Both the position numbers and the translations under genes were made by a program. This document shows positions 1 to 7,354 of a stretch of DNA of 24,671 nucleotides, one piece after another. How positions within the stretch are numbered: the stretch's first letter is position 1; every line of letters starts with the position of its first letter. This DNA is from a virus. The notes beneath the pieces were generated by a model. The model was given only the letters and a program-made list of their open reading frames with translations, had not been told where the DNA came from and did no database searches. Location of the stretch: positions 1-24,671 of IMG/VR virus record IMGVR_UViG_3300020583_000039, one strand, 5' to 3'.

Positions 1-2
1 CA

Positions 3-479
3 GGACGTATAGCAGACTTACCACACGGTACAATGAGCGGCATTGCAATTGAGTTGCTGTTTATGCCGCTTATAAAGAAAACTGATAAAAAAAGATGTTT
101 ATATGGATCGATTATTATAGACATCTGCCAAGCATTGCTGATCCTGAACGGTATGTCTCCAGATATCGAGGTTACACTGGCTTGGCAGAATGCGCTTCCG
201 AGTGACGACCTGCCCTCAGTGCAGAGCGCAATTGCCAAGAAAGAACTTTCGATCAGTAATACAACATTAATGCGTGAATTGGGATATGACCCAGAAGAAG
301 AACTAGAGTTATCACAGACAGAAGATGCAAAATTGCTACAGGGCTTTAATCGTGGAGCAGGCATGCCACCGGTAATGCTTCCTCCTGCTGACCCAGGAAC
401 TAAACCATTACCGGGGCAACTTCCAGCGGCTCCACCTACGAGCGGTAACGGAGGCGGCTCTGTTGATGCAACTCATTAA
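3..479 (+). CDS. Portal protein, C-terminal part (5' end outside window)
   Basis: The reading frame is open to the left edge, so this is the 3' end of a longer gene; the ATG at 33 is internal. The portal is the dodecameric ring at the capsid vertex through which DNA enters and leaves. The visible part reads SGIAIELLFMPLIKKTDKK followed by a hydrophobic helix and an acidic, then Pro/Gly-rich tail, which fits the C-terminal end of the SPP1 gp6-like portal family. The next plus-strand gene encodes a MuF-type minor head protein, the normal neighbour of a portal. The last 44 bases overlap the antisense HNH endonuclease gene, so the final residues (a Gly-rich tail ending in VDATH) may have been altered by that insertion. 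The family call rests on pattern and position, without an alignment. Confidence 0.75.
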   Translation, partial: GRIADLPHGTMSGIAIELLFMPLIKKTDKKRCLYGSIIIDICQALLILNGMSPDIEVTLAWQNALPSDDLPSVQSAIAKKELSISNTTLMRELGYDPEEELELSQTEDAKLLQGFNRGAGMPPVMLPPADPGTKPLPGQLPAAPPTSGNGGGSVDATH

Positions 480-1350
480 CGCGCTCTTTATTGGCCTGTT
501 GCCATTTTTTGATACGAGCACGTCGCGCCTGATAGGCTTCGGGATGAGTCGCTATGTGTTTTTTCTCCCATTGGCGCTTACGCTTGCGGTGGCATTCTTC
601 GCTACAGAACTTTTGAAACGCCACAGGAATAAAAGCTTTGCCACATTCAAGGCATACGCGGTACTTGTTGACCTTGATTGGATACTCAAGTTGCTCAGAA
701 ACTTGAAGGCTTTGATGGCACGATATACACAGGGCAATGAGGTTATCCATGCTGTTATCTTGGCTTACACGAGCAGGGATTTTATGGTGTACATCAAGCC
801 CGCGTCCATTCTCTTGCGGCGTTTTGCCACACATCTGGCAAACCTTATCACGGTCACGAACTGCTTGTGCAATCTTATTCCAACCATCGCCATAGTAGAT
901 ATTGCCACCTCGATAATTCCAATGGTTCTCACCTATGAGCCATTTTCCCATATGCGACCTATCGAGAAAAAACAAATCGGTTTTCTTGTCTCTTTTCATG
1001 CGATGGGGAGGAAGTTCAAACTTTTCTCCACAACCACAAGCACACTCAACCTCAGTATGAGGCTTGCTATTGGCTTTGCTGATTTTGCTCTTAGCTTTTT
1101 CATCGTGATTGCGACCATGAAAAGGATTGTGCTCTCCAGTCTTCGTTGCCTTTTTGCATTCTTCAGATCGGCATGTAACCAGTTTGTCAATTTCGGATTT
1201 TTTAACCTCAAACGGTTGACCACAGATCACGCATGTTTTCTGAACGCGCTTATAGGCATAGTTGCAAGGTTTGGAGCAAAATTTGGTGTGGCGTTTGTCT
1301 GGAGTAGTAACGGATTTACCGCACTGCAAACAGGTGTAAGTATACGGCAT
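436..1350 (-). CDS. HNH homing endonuclease with NUMOD3-like motif and zinc fingers
   Basis: The 304-residue protein has Cys pairs at 7/10 with 25/29 and at 40/43 with 60/65. A NUMOD3-like DNA-binding motif (GEHNPFHGRNHDEKAKSKIS) covers about 72-91, and Cys residues lie at 103/105/107. An HNH nuclease core covers about 165-213: CQMC, the catalytic DVHH, an Asn at 203, and CISCH. Another Cys set lies at 233/236/249/253, before a very basic C-terminus. This is the architecture of free-standing phage homing endonucleases, which cut a related genome and spread by repair. It lies antisense between portal and MuF genes and overlaps the portal stop by 44 bases. The start ATG has an AGAGGAT ribosome site about 8 bases upstream, and an extended -10 promoter lies about 100 bases upstream. 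I infer it is a mobile gene unrelated to head assembly. Confidence 0.88.
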   Translation of the reverse strand: MPYTYTCLQCGKSVTTPDKRHTKFCSKPCNYAYKRVQKTCVICGQPFEVKKSEIDKLVTCRSEECKKATKTGEHNPFHGRNHDEKAKSKISKANSKPHTEVECACGCGEKFELPPHRMKRDKKTDLFFLDRSHMGKWLIGENHWNYRGGNIYYGDGWNKIAQAVRDRDKVCQMCGKTPQENGRGLDVHHKIPARVSQDNSMDNLIALCISCHQSLQVSEQLEYPIKVNKYRVCLECGKAFIPVAFQKFCSEECHRKRKRQWEKKHIATHPEAYQARRARIKKWQQANKERVNELHQQSRLRYRS

Positions 1351-1452
1351 GATATAATCCTCTCGTCTCAGGATAGTTCGTCAATTTGTGTTGGGCGGCT
1401 AGTGACGAAACCAGCCTTGTCAGTAGGGGATCAGCCCACTCAAGCCCTGTCC

Positions 1453-1461
1453 ATTATACCA
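1453..1461 (-). promoter_or_regulatory. Extended -10 promoter for the HNH gene
   Basis: Read on the minus strand, 1461 down to 1453 is TGGTATAAT, a perfect -10 hexamer with the extended TGn element. No good -35 box is visible, which is typical of extended -10 promoters. Transcription would start near 1446, giving the HNH gene at 1350 a leader of about 95 bases. It lies in the 143-base gap between the HNH and MuF genes; I see nothing else convincing in that gap. Confidence 0.5.
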
Positions 1462-1493
1462 TTCTTATTGACTGGTAGAAAGGCGGTAAGAGC

Positions 1494-2573
1494 ATGACCA
1501 AAGGGCGCTTGCAACATGTGACTACCAAGTTCCGCAATCAGTTGCTCGCTCACCAGGAACAGGCAGAGCGGCAACTTGAAGCGTGGTATCAGCATGTGCT
1601 TGCGACAATACAGCCACAGCTAGACGCGCTCTACAAGCAGATTGGCGATATGCAGCAGTCAGATGAGACGATACATCCATCGTGGCTGTATGAGAAGAAC
1701 CGCTTGAACAATATCAAGCAACTGATCATTAACCACATAGGCACATTCGCCTATAACGCTGGTCAGGTCGTGGAGCACTTGCAAAGCGTTGGCGTGATGC
1801 TTGGCAGGCAATCAGCGAGCGCACAACTGGAGGCAACTGTACCTGCTGGCCTGTCCTATCAGTTTGGTGTACCTTCTCTGAAGGCAATCACTGATATGGT
1901 TGGCACGCTGCAAGATGGCTCACCTTTGGCTGATTTGTTCAGCACGTTTGGCGAGCAGGCTGCGAAGGATGTGCAGAGCGCTCTCGTGACTGGCCTGACT
2001 CTGGGGGATAATCCGCGCAAAGTAGCGAGGGATGTACAGCAGGCATTGAATATACCGCGTACAAGAGCACTTACAATTGCGAGGGATCAGCTTATCACGC
2101 CGTATCGCAGCGCGGCGCTGGAGACCTATAACGCCAATAGTGATGTTACAAATGGTTGGGTTTGGTCGGCTGACCTTTCCAGTAGGTCATGTGCGGCATG
2201 CATTGCTCTTAATGGAAGTGTACACGATCTTTCAGAGGACTTCGCAAGTCACAATAATTGCAGATGCGCACCTGTCCCACAAACGAAAAGTTGGGCTGAT
2301 ATCTTGCCAGGTGTGGACCTGAGCGGCATTGAGGATACGAGCGTGCAAGTGCAAGATGGCTCTGAGTGGTTTGACCAGCAGGACGCGAGCACACAACGCC
2401 AGATACTAGGCTCCAATGCCGCGTATGCTGCTTACAAGGATGGCGCAATCACGCTCAAAGACCTTGTAGGCAAGCAGCATAGTGAAGCCTGGGGAACATC
2501 GCGCTATCAAAAGTCGCTCAAAGAAGCATTAGGCTTAAAGAAAGCACAACATTATTATAAGAAGGCGAGTTAA
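1494..2573 (+). CDS. Minor head protein with MuF domain (SPP1 gp7-like)
   Basis: This 359-residue protein joins the portal inside the procapsid and is thought to help DNA exit or head assembly. The N-terminal half is helical. The MuF domain covers about 188-265: RTRALTIARDQL, a GWVW motif near 221, then C233/C236 and H253/C256/C258 in the signature CAAC...HNNCRC, which probably forms a metal site. Order and size match SPP1 gp7 and similar proteins that follow the portal. The start has an AGAAAGG stretch about 10 bases upstream. Its stop overlaps the next gene by one base (TAATG), indicating translational coupling. About 90 residues follow the MuF domain; I recognise nothing in them, although some relatives carry toxin domains there. 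Confidence 0.9.
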   Translation: MTKGRLQHVTTKFRNQLLAHQEQAERQLEAWYQHVLATIQPQLDALYKQIGDMQQSDETIHPSWLYEKNRLNNIKQLIINHIGTFAYNAGQVVEHLQSVGVMLGRQSASAQLEATVPAGLSYQFGVPSLKAITDMVGTLQDGSPLADLFSTFGEQAAKDVQSALVTGLTLGDNPRKVARDVQQALNIPRTRALTIARDQLITPYRSAALETYNANSDVTNGWVWSADLSSRSCAACIALNGSVHDLSEDFASHNNCRCAPVPQTKSWADILPGVDLSGIEDTSVQVQDGSEWFDQQDASTQRQILGSNAAYAAYKDGAITLKDLVGKQHSEAWGTSRYQKSLKEALGLKKAQHYYKKAS

Positions 2574-2827
2574 TGAACGACAACAAAATCAAACTGTTAG
2601 AGGCTCCACAAGCAGAGCCACAGCAACCGATGTTTCCACGTACAAGCGTCAATCTGGTTGCAGAGGGAATGCTAATTAATGTGGCGCTTGCTCCTGGCTT
2701 GTCATTAGGTCAAGTCATTGACGCAAACTCAATGGATCGGATCGCAAAAGATTGGATCACGGCACGTACTAAAGCCAAGCAGAATGAATTGGCAGTGATC
2801 CGACAAGTCAACAAGTCAAAACTATAG
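2573..2827 (+). CDS. Small head-region protein of unknown function
   Basis: This 84-residue protein begins in a TAATG overlap with the MuF gene. It has a Gln/Pro-rich start (LLEAPQAEPQQPMF), a short hydrophobic stretch (LINVALAPGLSLG), and a basic helical C-terminus. I do not recognise a family. Its place between the MuF and scaffold genes suggests an accessory head or assembly factor expressed with them; this is inferred from context only. It is followed by a strong ribosome site for the next small gene. Confidence 0.6.
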   Translation: MNDNKIKLLEAPQAEPQQPMFPRTSVNLVAEGMLINVALAPGLSLGQVIDANSMDRIAKDWITARTKAKQNELAVIRQVNKSKL

Positions 2828-2836
2828 GAGGATATT

Positions 2837-2971
2837 ATGGGTGGAAAACCCTCGCGTGGCACGCCAGCCGATAAGAGACTAGCAGCCAATAAGCCAAAGA
2901 CAGTACCAGCAAGCGGCGCTGGTACGTGGAGTTCACAAGGCAAACCACAGCCAAAGAAAGGCGGCAAATAA
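2837..2971 (+). CDS. Very small basic protein (44 aa), unknown
   Basis: An ATG at 2837 is preceded by a perfect AGGAGG (2826-2831) with a 5-base spacer, one of the strongest ribosome sites in the window. The frame runs 44 codons to a TAA whose last base starts the next gene (TAATG). The product is rich in Lys, Gly, Pro and Ser, begins MGGKPSRGTPADKR and ends KPQPKKGGK, with no predicted fold and only one acidic residue. The strong start signal and the overlap at the end argue that it is translated. Its function is unknown; a disordered nucleic-acid-binding or assembly peptide is possible. Confidence 0.6.
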   Translation: MGGKPSRGTPADKRLAANKPKTVPASGAGTWSSQGKPQPKKGGK

Positions 2972-3486
2972 TGCCACGATGGCCCAAAGAAGAAGTCGAA
3001 AAAGTAACGCATTTTGAGGAGCACATGAAAAAGAGGATGGAATTAGAAGGAAAAGAAACCTCAGAGCAAGGCGAAACATTTGGGCTTCCTCAAGTGCAGG
3101 AAGAGAGCACAGCAGAGGATACGGGTTTGCCCATGAATGATACAAATATCCTCGTGCGCTCTCTCTCAAATCGCGTTGACGATCTTAGCATTGCATTTGC
3201 GCGAATGATCGATGCGATTAATGGACACATGCCAATGTCCGAAGTAGAGACTGGTCATAGTCCAATCAAACTCAAGCGACGGCGTACCGAAGATGAGATG
3301 CGCAATGCACTGCGTATTTATGCCAACAACTTGGCGCGTCAAAGGGACGATGAGAGCGAGGACATTCTGAACGATACCATTGGCGAAGTATTAGCACTCA
3401 GGCAGATCACAATGGACCTTATGCAGGCAATCACGACCGCTCACCAAAACGGCTTGATGGCTATTCGTAAGCTCACTGAACGCTAG
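2971..3486 (+). CDS. Helical protein of unknown function, head region
   Basis: The chosen start is the ATG at 2971, which overlaps the previous stop (TAATG); an in-frame ATG at 2926 would run through the upstream gene and has no ribosome site. The 171-residue product starts MPRWPKEEVEKV, is strongly charged and helical, with probable coiled coil around residues 55-80 (LVRSLSNRVDDLSIAFARM) and 95-165. It resembles no family I can name. It lies directly upstream of the scaffold promoter, so it is the last gene of the portal-MuF group, and could be an assembly or packaging accessory protein. Confidence 0.65.
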   Translation: MPRWPKEEVEKVTHFEEHMKKRMELEGKETSEQGETFGLPQVQEESTAEDTGLPMNDTNILVRSLSNRVDDLSIAFARMIDAINGHMPMSEVETGHSPIKLKRRRTEDEMRNALRIYANNLARQRDDESEDILNDTIGEVLALRQITMDLMQAITTAHQNGLMAIRKLTER

Positions 3487-3526
3487 TAGTATTGTGTGAC
3501 ACAGTTTGAGACATCCGAACAAGTTA

Positions 3527-3556
3527 TTGACAGAACATAAAGAAAACAGGTATACT
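3527..3556 (+). promoter_or_regulatory. Sigma70-like promoter before the scaffold gene
   Basis: TTGACA at 3527-3532 matches the -35 consensus exactly, followed after 18 bases by TATACT at 3551-3556 (5 of 6 to the -10 consensus). It lies in a 71-base gap, one of the longest between plus-strand genes. The -10 box ends one base before the annotated ATG at 3558, so transcription should begin near 3562-3564, just inside the gene. The promoter may therefore mainly serve the capsid gene downstream. Confidence 0.6.
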
Positions 3557-3557
3557 T

Positions 3558-4298
3558 ATGACAGATGAATTAACCTCTCCTGGTGGAAGCGCGACGCCAA
3601 CACCAGTGACACCCGCGACGGGTACACCCGCTCCTGTGAGCGCGACGCCACAGGTAGCCGCTCCTACGGTTGAGGAACTGTTGAGAGAGCGTGAAGAGCT
3701 GAAACATAAATACGGCAATGCCGCAGAGGAATTAGAACGACATCGCAAGTTTCGTGCGAGTTACGATAAACAGCAAGCAGAGGCAGAGGCGGCGAAGAAG
3801 GCTGCTGAAGAGGCACAGCTTTCAGAGATAGAGCGAACCAATAAAAAGTATGCAGAGATGCAGGCACGACACGAGGCGGCTATCCGTGAGTTGCAAGAGA
3901 CAAAAGTACAGCATGCGGTGCTTCGTGAAGCCACTGGATTACAATTTATCCATCCTGAGATTGCGGCTAAACTGCTGGACTGGTCAGAGCTTGAATATGA
4001 TAGCAACGGCACTCCACAGAACACGCAGAAGCTCTTGGATAAACTAATCAAGTCCATGCCTGAATTGGTACGCCCATCACAACCTGAAAGCACACCAACG
4101 CCCACGCAGCCGAATGCGAGCGCTAATCCAGCACTCAGGCAACCGATCTTTACACCTGCTGCACCAACGATACCTGCAATGAATCCAGGACGGTCAAACA
4201 TACCGGCTCCTGGCTCTAATCCTCCTGGGAGAATACCGCGCCTCTCTGATCGTGGCGTGTTCGTGGCTCCTGGCACACCGTCTAAGTACCAACCGTAA
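3558..4298 (+). CDS. Capsid scaffolding protein
   Basis: The 246-residue protein has a Pro/Thr-rich disordered start (about 1-34), a long charged coiled coil (about 35-125, EELLREREELKHKYGNAAEE onward, with an Ala/Glu/Lys-rich centre), a short folded part (about 125-170), and a Pro-rich basic tail. This composition and the position directly before the major capsid gene are typical of phage scaffolds, which template the procapsid and are then lost. Upstream there is only a weak AGGT ribosome site overlapping a strong promoter, so the start is less certain than for its neighbours; no better in-frame start with a ribosome site is visible downstream. Confidence 0.75.
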   Translation: MTDELTSPGGSATPTPVTPATGTPAPVSATPQVAAPTVEELLREREELKHKYGNAAEELERHRKFRASYDKQQAEAEAAKKAAEEAQLSEIERTNKKYAEMQARHEAAIRELQETKVQHAVLREATGLQFIHPEIAAKLLDWSELEYDSNGTPQNTQKLLDKLIKSMPELVRPSQPESTPTPTQPNASANPALRQPIFTPAAPTIPAMNPGRSNIPAPGSNPPGRIPRLSDRGVFVAPGTPSKYQP

Positions 4299-4346
4299 AT
4301 AGTTACCTTTTGACCGCTCTCTACAAGCGGGGAAGGACAAACACTC

Positions 4347-5372
4347 ATGGCAATCGCAGCCAATACGGTGACGCTTGCTGACTACGCGCTGATGTCTAAT
4401 TCACCGCTTGTACAGGCCGTTACCTATTCCCTGATCCTTTATAGCAACGTCCTCCAAGACATTCCGTTGATGGAAAAGAAAAGCCTGATCGTCAATGGGA
4501 CTCGTTTTGAAGGCAATCTGCCAAGCGTGAACTGGTCACAGCTCAATGCTGAAGGCGTCACGACCAAAGGCACGCCAACCGCTTACCAGGAGCAGGCGTA
4601 CATCATTCGTAACTACATCGACGTTGACAAATTCCTTGTTGAAGAGGAAAACGCGATTGTAGACCCTCGCAGCGTGCAGACCGAAGCCTACCTTAAAGCG
4701 CTCACCTATGACATGAATTACAAGTTTTTCAAGAATGATCATGTCACTGGCGATGTGAACGCGCCTGTGGGGCTGAAGTACCGTATTACCAACGGCGGCA
4801 CGTTTGGCGTACGTCCTGAGAACCTGATTAACTCCAGTGCGCTTGACTTGTCTCAGGCAACGTTGACCAATGGCTCTGGTGGCCAGTACAACGGTTCCAA
4901 ACTGCTTGAGTTCTTGGATCAACTCCTCTGGTCGGTGGATGCTCCTGACGGCAACGGCGTGGTCTTGTATATGAATGAGATCATGATGCGCCGCTTCAAT
5001 CTGGCGATGCGTTCGTTGGGTACGAGCGGCGGTTTTGAGATCGTGCGTGACCAGTTTGACCGCGCCGTGACTCAGTACAAAGGCGCGATCCTGCGTGATC
5101 CTGGCTACAAATCTGACCAGACCACTCGCGTGATCACCACAACTGAGACAAGCGATGGCACCTCTGATACCAGCTCAACCTACACCAGCATCTACGCCGT
5201 CAACTACAGCACCGATCACTTTAGCGGCTGGCAGTTCAATCCCCCGAATGTGCAAGACCTCGGATTGATCTACAACGGTGCAATCTATAGAACCCTCATC
5301 GACTGGGCGATCGGTTACAACAATGCCTCAACCCGCTCTATTGGCCGTCTCTACGGTCTGAAGTTGAGTTAA
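4347..5372 (+). CDS. Major capsid protein (HK97-like fold expected)
   Basis: The 341-residue product is the expected size for a major capsid protein and follows the scaffold gene. It starts MAIAANTVTLADYALMSNSP and includes an extended-loop-like region (NLPSVNWSQLNAEGV near 53-67), a helical stretch near 100-130 (VQTEAYLKALTYDMNYKFF), and a C-terminal beta-rich part containing GWQFNPPNVQDLG. These features fit the capsid group in which residues near the N-terminus form the N-arm and E-loop, but I see no single diagnostic motif. The ribosome site AAGGA (4333-4337) is 9 bases from the ATG. Its codons look GC-richer and more even than its neighbours, as expected of the most highly expressed gene. 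Confidence 0.85.
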   Translation: MAIAANTVTLADYALMSNSPLVQAVTYSLILYSNVLQDIPLMEKKSLIVNGTRFEGNLPSVNWSQLNAEGVTTKGTPTAYQEQAYIIRNYIDVDKFLVEEENAIVDPRSVQTEAYLKALTYDMNYKFFKNDHVTGDVNAPVGLKYRITNGGTFGVRPENLINSSALDLSQATLTNGSGGQYNGSKLLEFLDQLLWSVDAPDGNGVVLYMNEIMMRRFNLAMRSLGTSGGFEIVRDQFDRAVTQYKGAILRDPGYKSDQTTRVITTTETSDGTSDTSSTYTSIYAVNYSTDHFSGWQFNPPNVQDLGLIYNGAIYRTLIDWAIGYNNASTRSIGRLYGLKLS

Positions 5373-5377
5373 TAGAC

Positions 5378-5566
5378 ATGACTAAAGATGAATTGAACGA
5401 GTTGGAGCAGGCTGTTGCAAATGTCGCACAGCATGATATGGCGCTAGGTCGCGTGCTTGGCCTGCTTGTCTCGCACCTCGCTTCTCTGGCGTCTAATCCG
5501 CTCGTAGATCAGGCTGAAAAGCTTGTGGAGCAAGTCAAAGAAGGGGAATTGAATAATGGCAACTGA
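5378..5566 (+). CDS. Small helical protein after the capsid gene, unknown
   Basis: This 62-residue acidic helical protein (MTKDELNELEQAVANVAQHD) starts five bases after the capsid stop and has no visible ribosome site, so it is probably translated by coupling to the capsid gene. Its end overlaps the next gene by 11 bases. Small genes in this slot often encode capsid accessory or decoration factors, but nothing in the sequence proves that. Confidence 0.55.
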   Translation: MTKDELNELEQAVANVAQHDMALGRVLGLLVSHLASLASNPLVDQAEKLVEQVKEGELNNGN

Positions 5567-5945
5567 TGCTCTCATTGCCTTGCAGGCGAGTGTTACTAAG
5601 ACCGCTACATTCACTGGCGCGGCGCTCACACTGGCAGGCGGCACACCTCGGCGCGGATTGAATGCTCGCGTGATTTATAGCGCGGCTTCTGTCAGTGCAA
5701 GCACCGGGTCCGTGACCTTTGGTATTGACGTTTCGTATGACGGCGGCAGCACTTGGAATACTGATTTCCAGGCTCCAGCCGTTGCGCTTTCAACTACGGC
5801 GGCATCTGGTGAAATTCACATTCCATTCAGCATCTCGCCAACCAGCGTTGCGAATGGTACGCAGGTTCGCTTGGCTGTGGAGGCTATTAGCGGCACGACA
5901 GCCACAGTTACGTACTTTGGTGACATCGAGGTTGGTAGACCATAG
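5556..5945 (+). CDS. Probable capsid decoration or head fibre protein
   Basis: The 129-residue protein is almost entirely beta-strand-like, with alternating Ser/Thr/Val, and contains VTFGIDVSYDGGSTWN, a motif common in phage beta-sandwich domains that bind capsid surfaces or saccharides. It follows the major capsid gene, where decoration and head-fibre proteins are usually encoded. The ribosome site is AAGGGGA about 6-8 bases before the ATG, inside the preceding gene. The role is inferred from fold-like pattern and position; an alternative is a structural protein of the neck. Confidence 0.55.
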   Translation: MATDALIALQASVTKTATFTGAALTLAGGTPRRGLNARVIYSAASVSASTGSVTFGIDVSYDGGSTWNTDFQAPAVALSTTAASGEIHIPFSISPTSVANGTQVRLAVEAISGTTATVTYFGDIEVGRP

Positions 5946-5968
5946 TGTCTTGATGCTAGGAGCAAGCA

Positions 5969-6577
5969 ATGGCAGTGCGTAATTCTATGGCGAGTCTCAT
6001 TACTCGTGTGCGTACGCTCATCAATGATCCGTCTTCTACGAGCCAGATTTTTGATGATCAAACAATTCAAGATGTGCTGGATTATGGCAGGCTGGATGTT
6101 GTCAATGAGGTTATGACACCAAAGCCAACGTTTACAGGCGCGTCTATCCAATTCTTGAATTACTACACACAACTAGGAGACTGGGAAGATGATATTGTTT
6201 TCAAACAATATCTCGTTACGCCTGTTACGCCTGCCACGCTTGAGCCGATTGCTGGTCACATCGTTTTCGCTGCTACTACGCTTCCACCGATCTATTGGAC
6301 TGGCAAGACCTATGACGTTTACCGCGCTGCTGCTGATCTCTTAGAGCGGCAGGCAGCGCAGTGGATGTTGCGTTTTAGCTTTTCAAGTGACGGGCAAAGT
6401 GTTCAGCGCTCACAGGCTCACACGATGATCCTTGATCTGGCAACAACGTACAGGCAGCAGCAACGACCGCGTGAAATTAGCTTGATACGCTCTGATATGC
6501 GAAGCCGTGACAACATGGCTGGTGCTGGGCTTGGTCCATTGGAAATCGACTATATGGGCGATGGTAGCGGGCATTAA
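5969..6577 (+). CDS. Head-tail connector (adaptor) protein
   Basis: The 202-residue protein begins MAVRNSMASLITRVRTLIND, then has DDQTIQDVLDYGRLDVVNE, a helical start typical of the gp6/gp15-like adaptors that dock below the portal. A second helical block with YDVYRAAADLLERQAAQWML (about 112-131) is also characteristic. AGGAG at 5958-5962 lies 6 bases before the ATG. It opens the neck gene group, before head closure and tail terminator genes. The family assignment is from pattern and order. Confidence 0.75.
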   Translation: MAVRNSMASLITRVRTLINDPSSTSQIFDDQTIQDVLDYGRLDVVNEVMTPKPTFTGASIQFLNYYTQLGDWEDDIVFKQYLVTPVTPATLEPIAGHIVFAATTLPPIYWTGKTYDVYRAAADLLERQAAQWMLRFSFSSDGQSVQRSQAHTMILDLATTYRQQQRPREISLIRSDMRSRDNMAGAGLGPLEIDYMGDGSGH

Positions 6578-6976
6578 ATGAGGCATCACGCTCACCATCC
6601 ACACAAGAACCATACGCGCCATACAGCCCATCACAAGAACGCCAAGCATCATGCAAAGCATAAGGCTCATCATGTTGTGCATCATAATCACGCAGCGCAC
6701 AAGCATCATGTGACTCATCAGAGGAAGCATGTAGCGCGGCGCAAAAGTACACATCACGCAAAGCATGTAGTGAGGCACGCAGCCAAGCATGGAGCAGCGA
6801 GAGCACATGCCAGGCGAGCAACTAGCGCGAGGAAGACGAAATCAACGCTTCACCGCAAAGGAGCCGTTAAGCCAAAGGCGGTTGCATCAAAGCCAATGAA
6901 GATAGCGGCAAAGGTTCATGCGATGCAGAAAATTCAATCGTTTCATGTCCATACGAAAGCAGCGAAGAAATACTAA
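6578..6976 (+). CDS. His/Lys/Arg-rich low-complexity protein, no acidic residues
   Basis: I count 32 His, 22 Lys and 11 Arg in 132 residues, and no Asp or Glu. The first 80 residues are dominated by HH, KHH and AKH runs (for example MRHHAHHPHKNHTRH); the end is Ala/Lys/Arg-rich like a histone tail (ARRATSARKTKSTLHRK). There is no predicted fold. The ATG follows directly after the connector stop, with only a weak GGTAGCGGG upstream, so translation is probably coupled. It sits between the connector and head-closure genes. It could bind DNA or RNA, metal ions, or act as a pH-responsive polycation. I do not know a family. The high GC shuffle of CAT/CAC/AAG codons also creates long antisense reading frames, which I consider artefacts. 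Confidence 0.7.
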   Translation: MRHHAHHPHKNHTRHTAHHKNAKHHAKHKAHHVVHHNHAAHKHHVTHQRKHVARRKSTHHAKHVVRHAAKHGAARAHARRATSARKTKSTLHRKGAVKPKAVASKPMKIAAKVHAMQKIQSFHVHTKAAKKY

Positions 6977-6988
6977 GGAGTGAGAGCA

Positions 6989-7354
6989 ATGGGTGTCACG
7001 GCAGCAGAACTAACGCGAATGCAGGCAGATGCACAGGCCATAGCTTGTGATAAGTCTTGCCAGATTTGGCGCAAGTCCTCAGTTGTTGATGATATCTATG
7101 GTTCGCAATCCGATGCCTACACACTGCATAGCACAACTGTGGCAGGCATGGCTCAACCGTCTGGGGGAGAACTTCAGAACTATGCCTATCTCATAGAAGC
7201 GAAAGACGCATGGACCGTTCGCCTACCTATCGGGACCGATGTGATTGCAACTGACCATCTTGTGATAGAAGGCCAAACGCTAGAGGTGCATATTTTGCTT
7301 ACGCCGAAATCGTACCCAACGCTCAAGAGTGTTATCGCTGCGGAGTTGAAATAA
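6989..7354 (+). CDS. Head closure (stopper) protein
   Basis: I take the ATG at 6989 because AAGGAG at 6975-6980 is 8 bases upstream; the GTG at 6980 overlaps that site and is unlikely. The 121-residue product has a strand-rich body (CQIWRKSSVVDDIYGSQSDAY ... WTVRLPIGTDVIATDHLVI ... LEVHIL), which matches the small beta-barrel head-closure proteins that plug the connector after packaging. Such proteins lie between the adaptor and the HK97 gp10-like gene, as here. Its stop overlaps the next start by one base. Confidence 0.72.
   Translation: MGVTAAELTRMQADAQAIACDKSCQIWRKSSVVDDIYGSQSDAYTLHSTTVAGMAQPSGGELQNYAYLIEAKDAWTVRLPIGTDVIATDHLVIEGQTLEVHILLTPKSYPTLKSVIAAELK

Noticed and set aside
1351-1493. 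Possible plus-strand promoter or small gene in the gap before the MuF gene
   Set aside because: I see no good -35/-10 pair on the plus strand and no frame with a ribosome site; only the minus-strand extended -10 box is convincing.
463-1497. 344-residue plus-strand frame
   Set aside because: It is the complement of the HNH gene, which has clear zinc, NUMOD3-like and HNH motifs. The translation is hydrophobic in an artefactual way and there is no ribosome site.
3493-3503. Short inverted repeat TGTG-TGA-CACA upstream of the scaffold promoter
   Set aside because: Four-base arms are expected by chance at this length.
4314-4330. Small hairpin before the capsid gene (CCGCT / AGCGG)
   Set aside because: Only five base pairs and no T-run, so it is neither a convincing terminator nor an operator.
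3761-4363. 200-residue minus-strand frame with Cys and Gly-rich translation
   Set aside because: It is the complement of the scaffold gene, whose coiled-coil codon pattern is clear.
6410-6821. Two antisense frames of 132 and 114 residues with Met/His-rich translations
   Set aside because: They are shadows of the His/Lys/Arg-rich gene, whose CAT/CAC/AAG codons avoid stops on the other strand.
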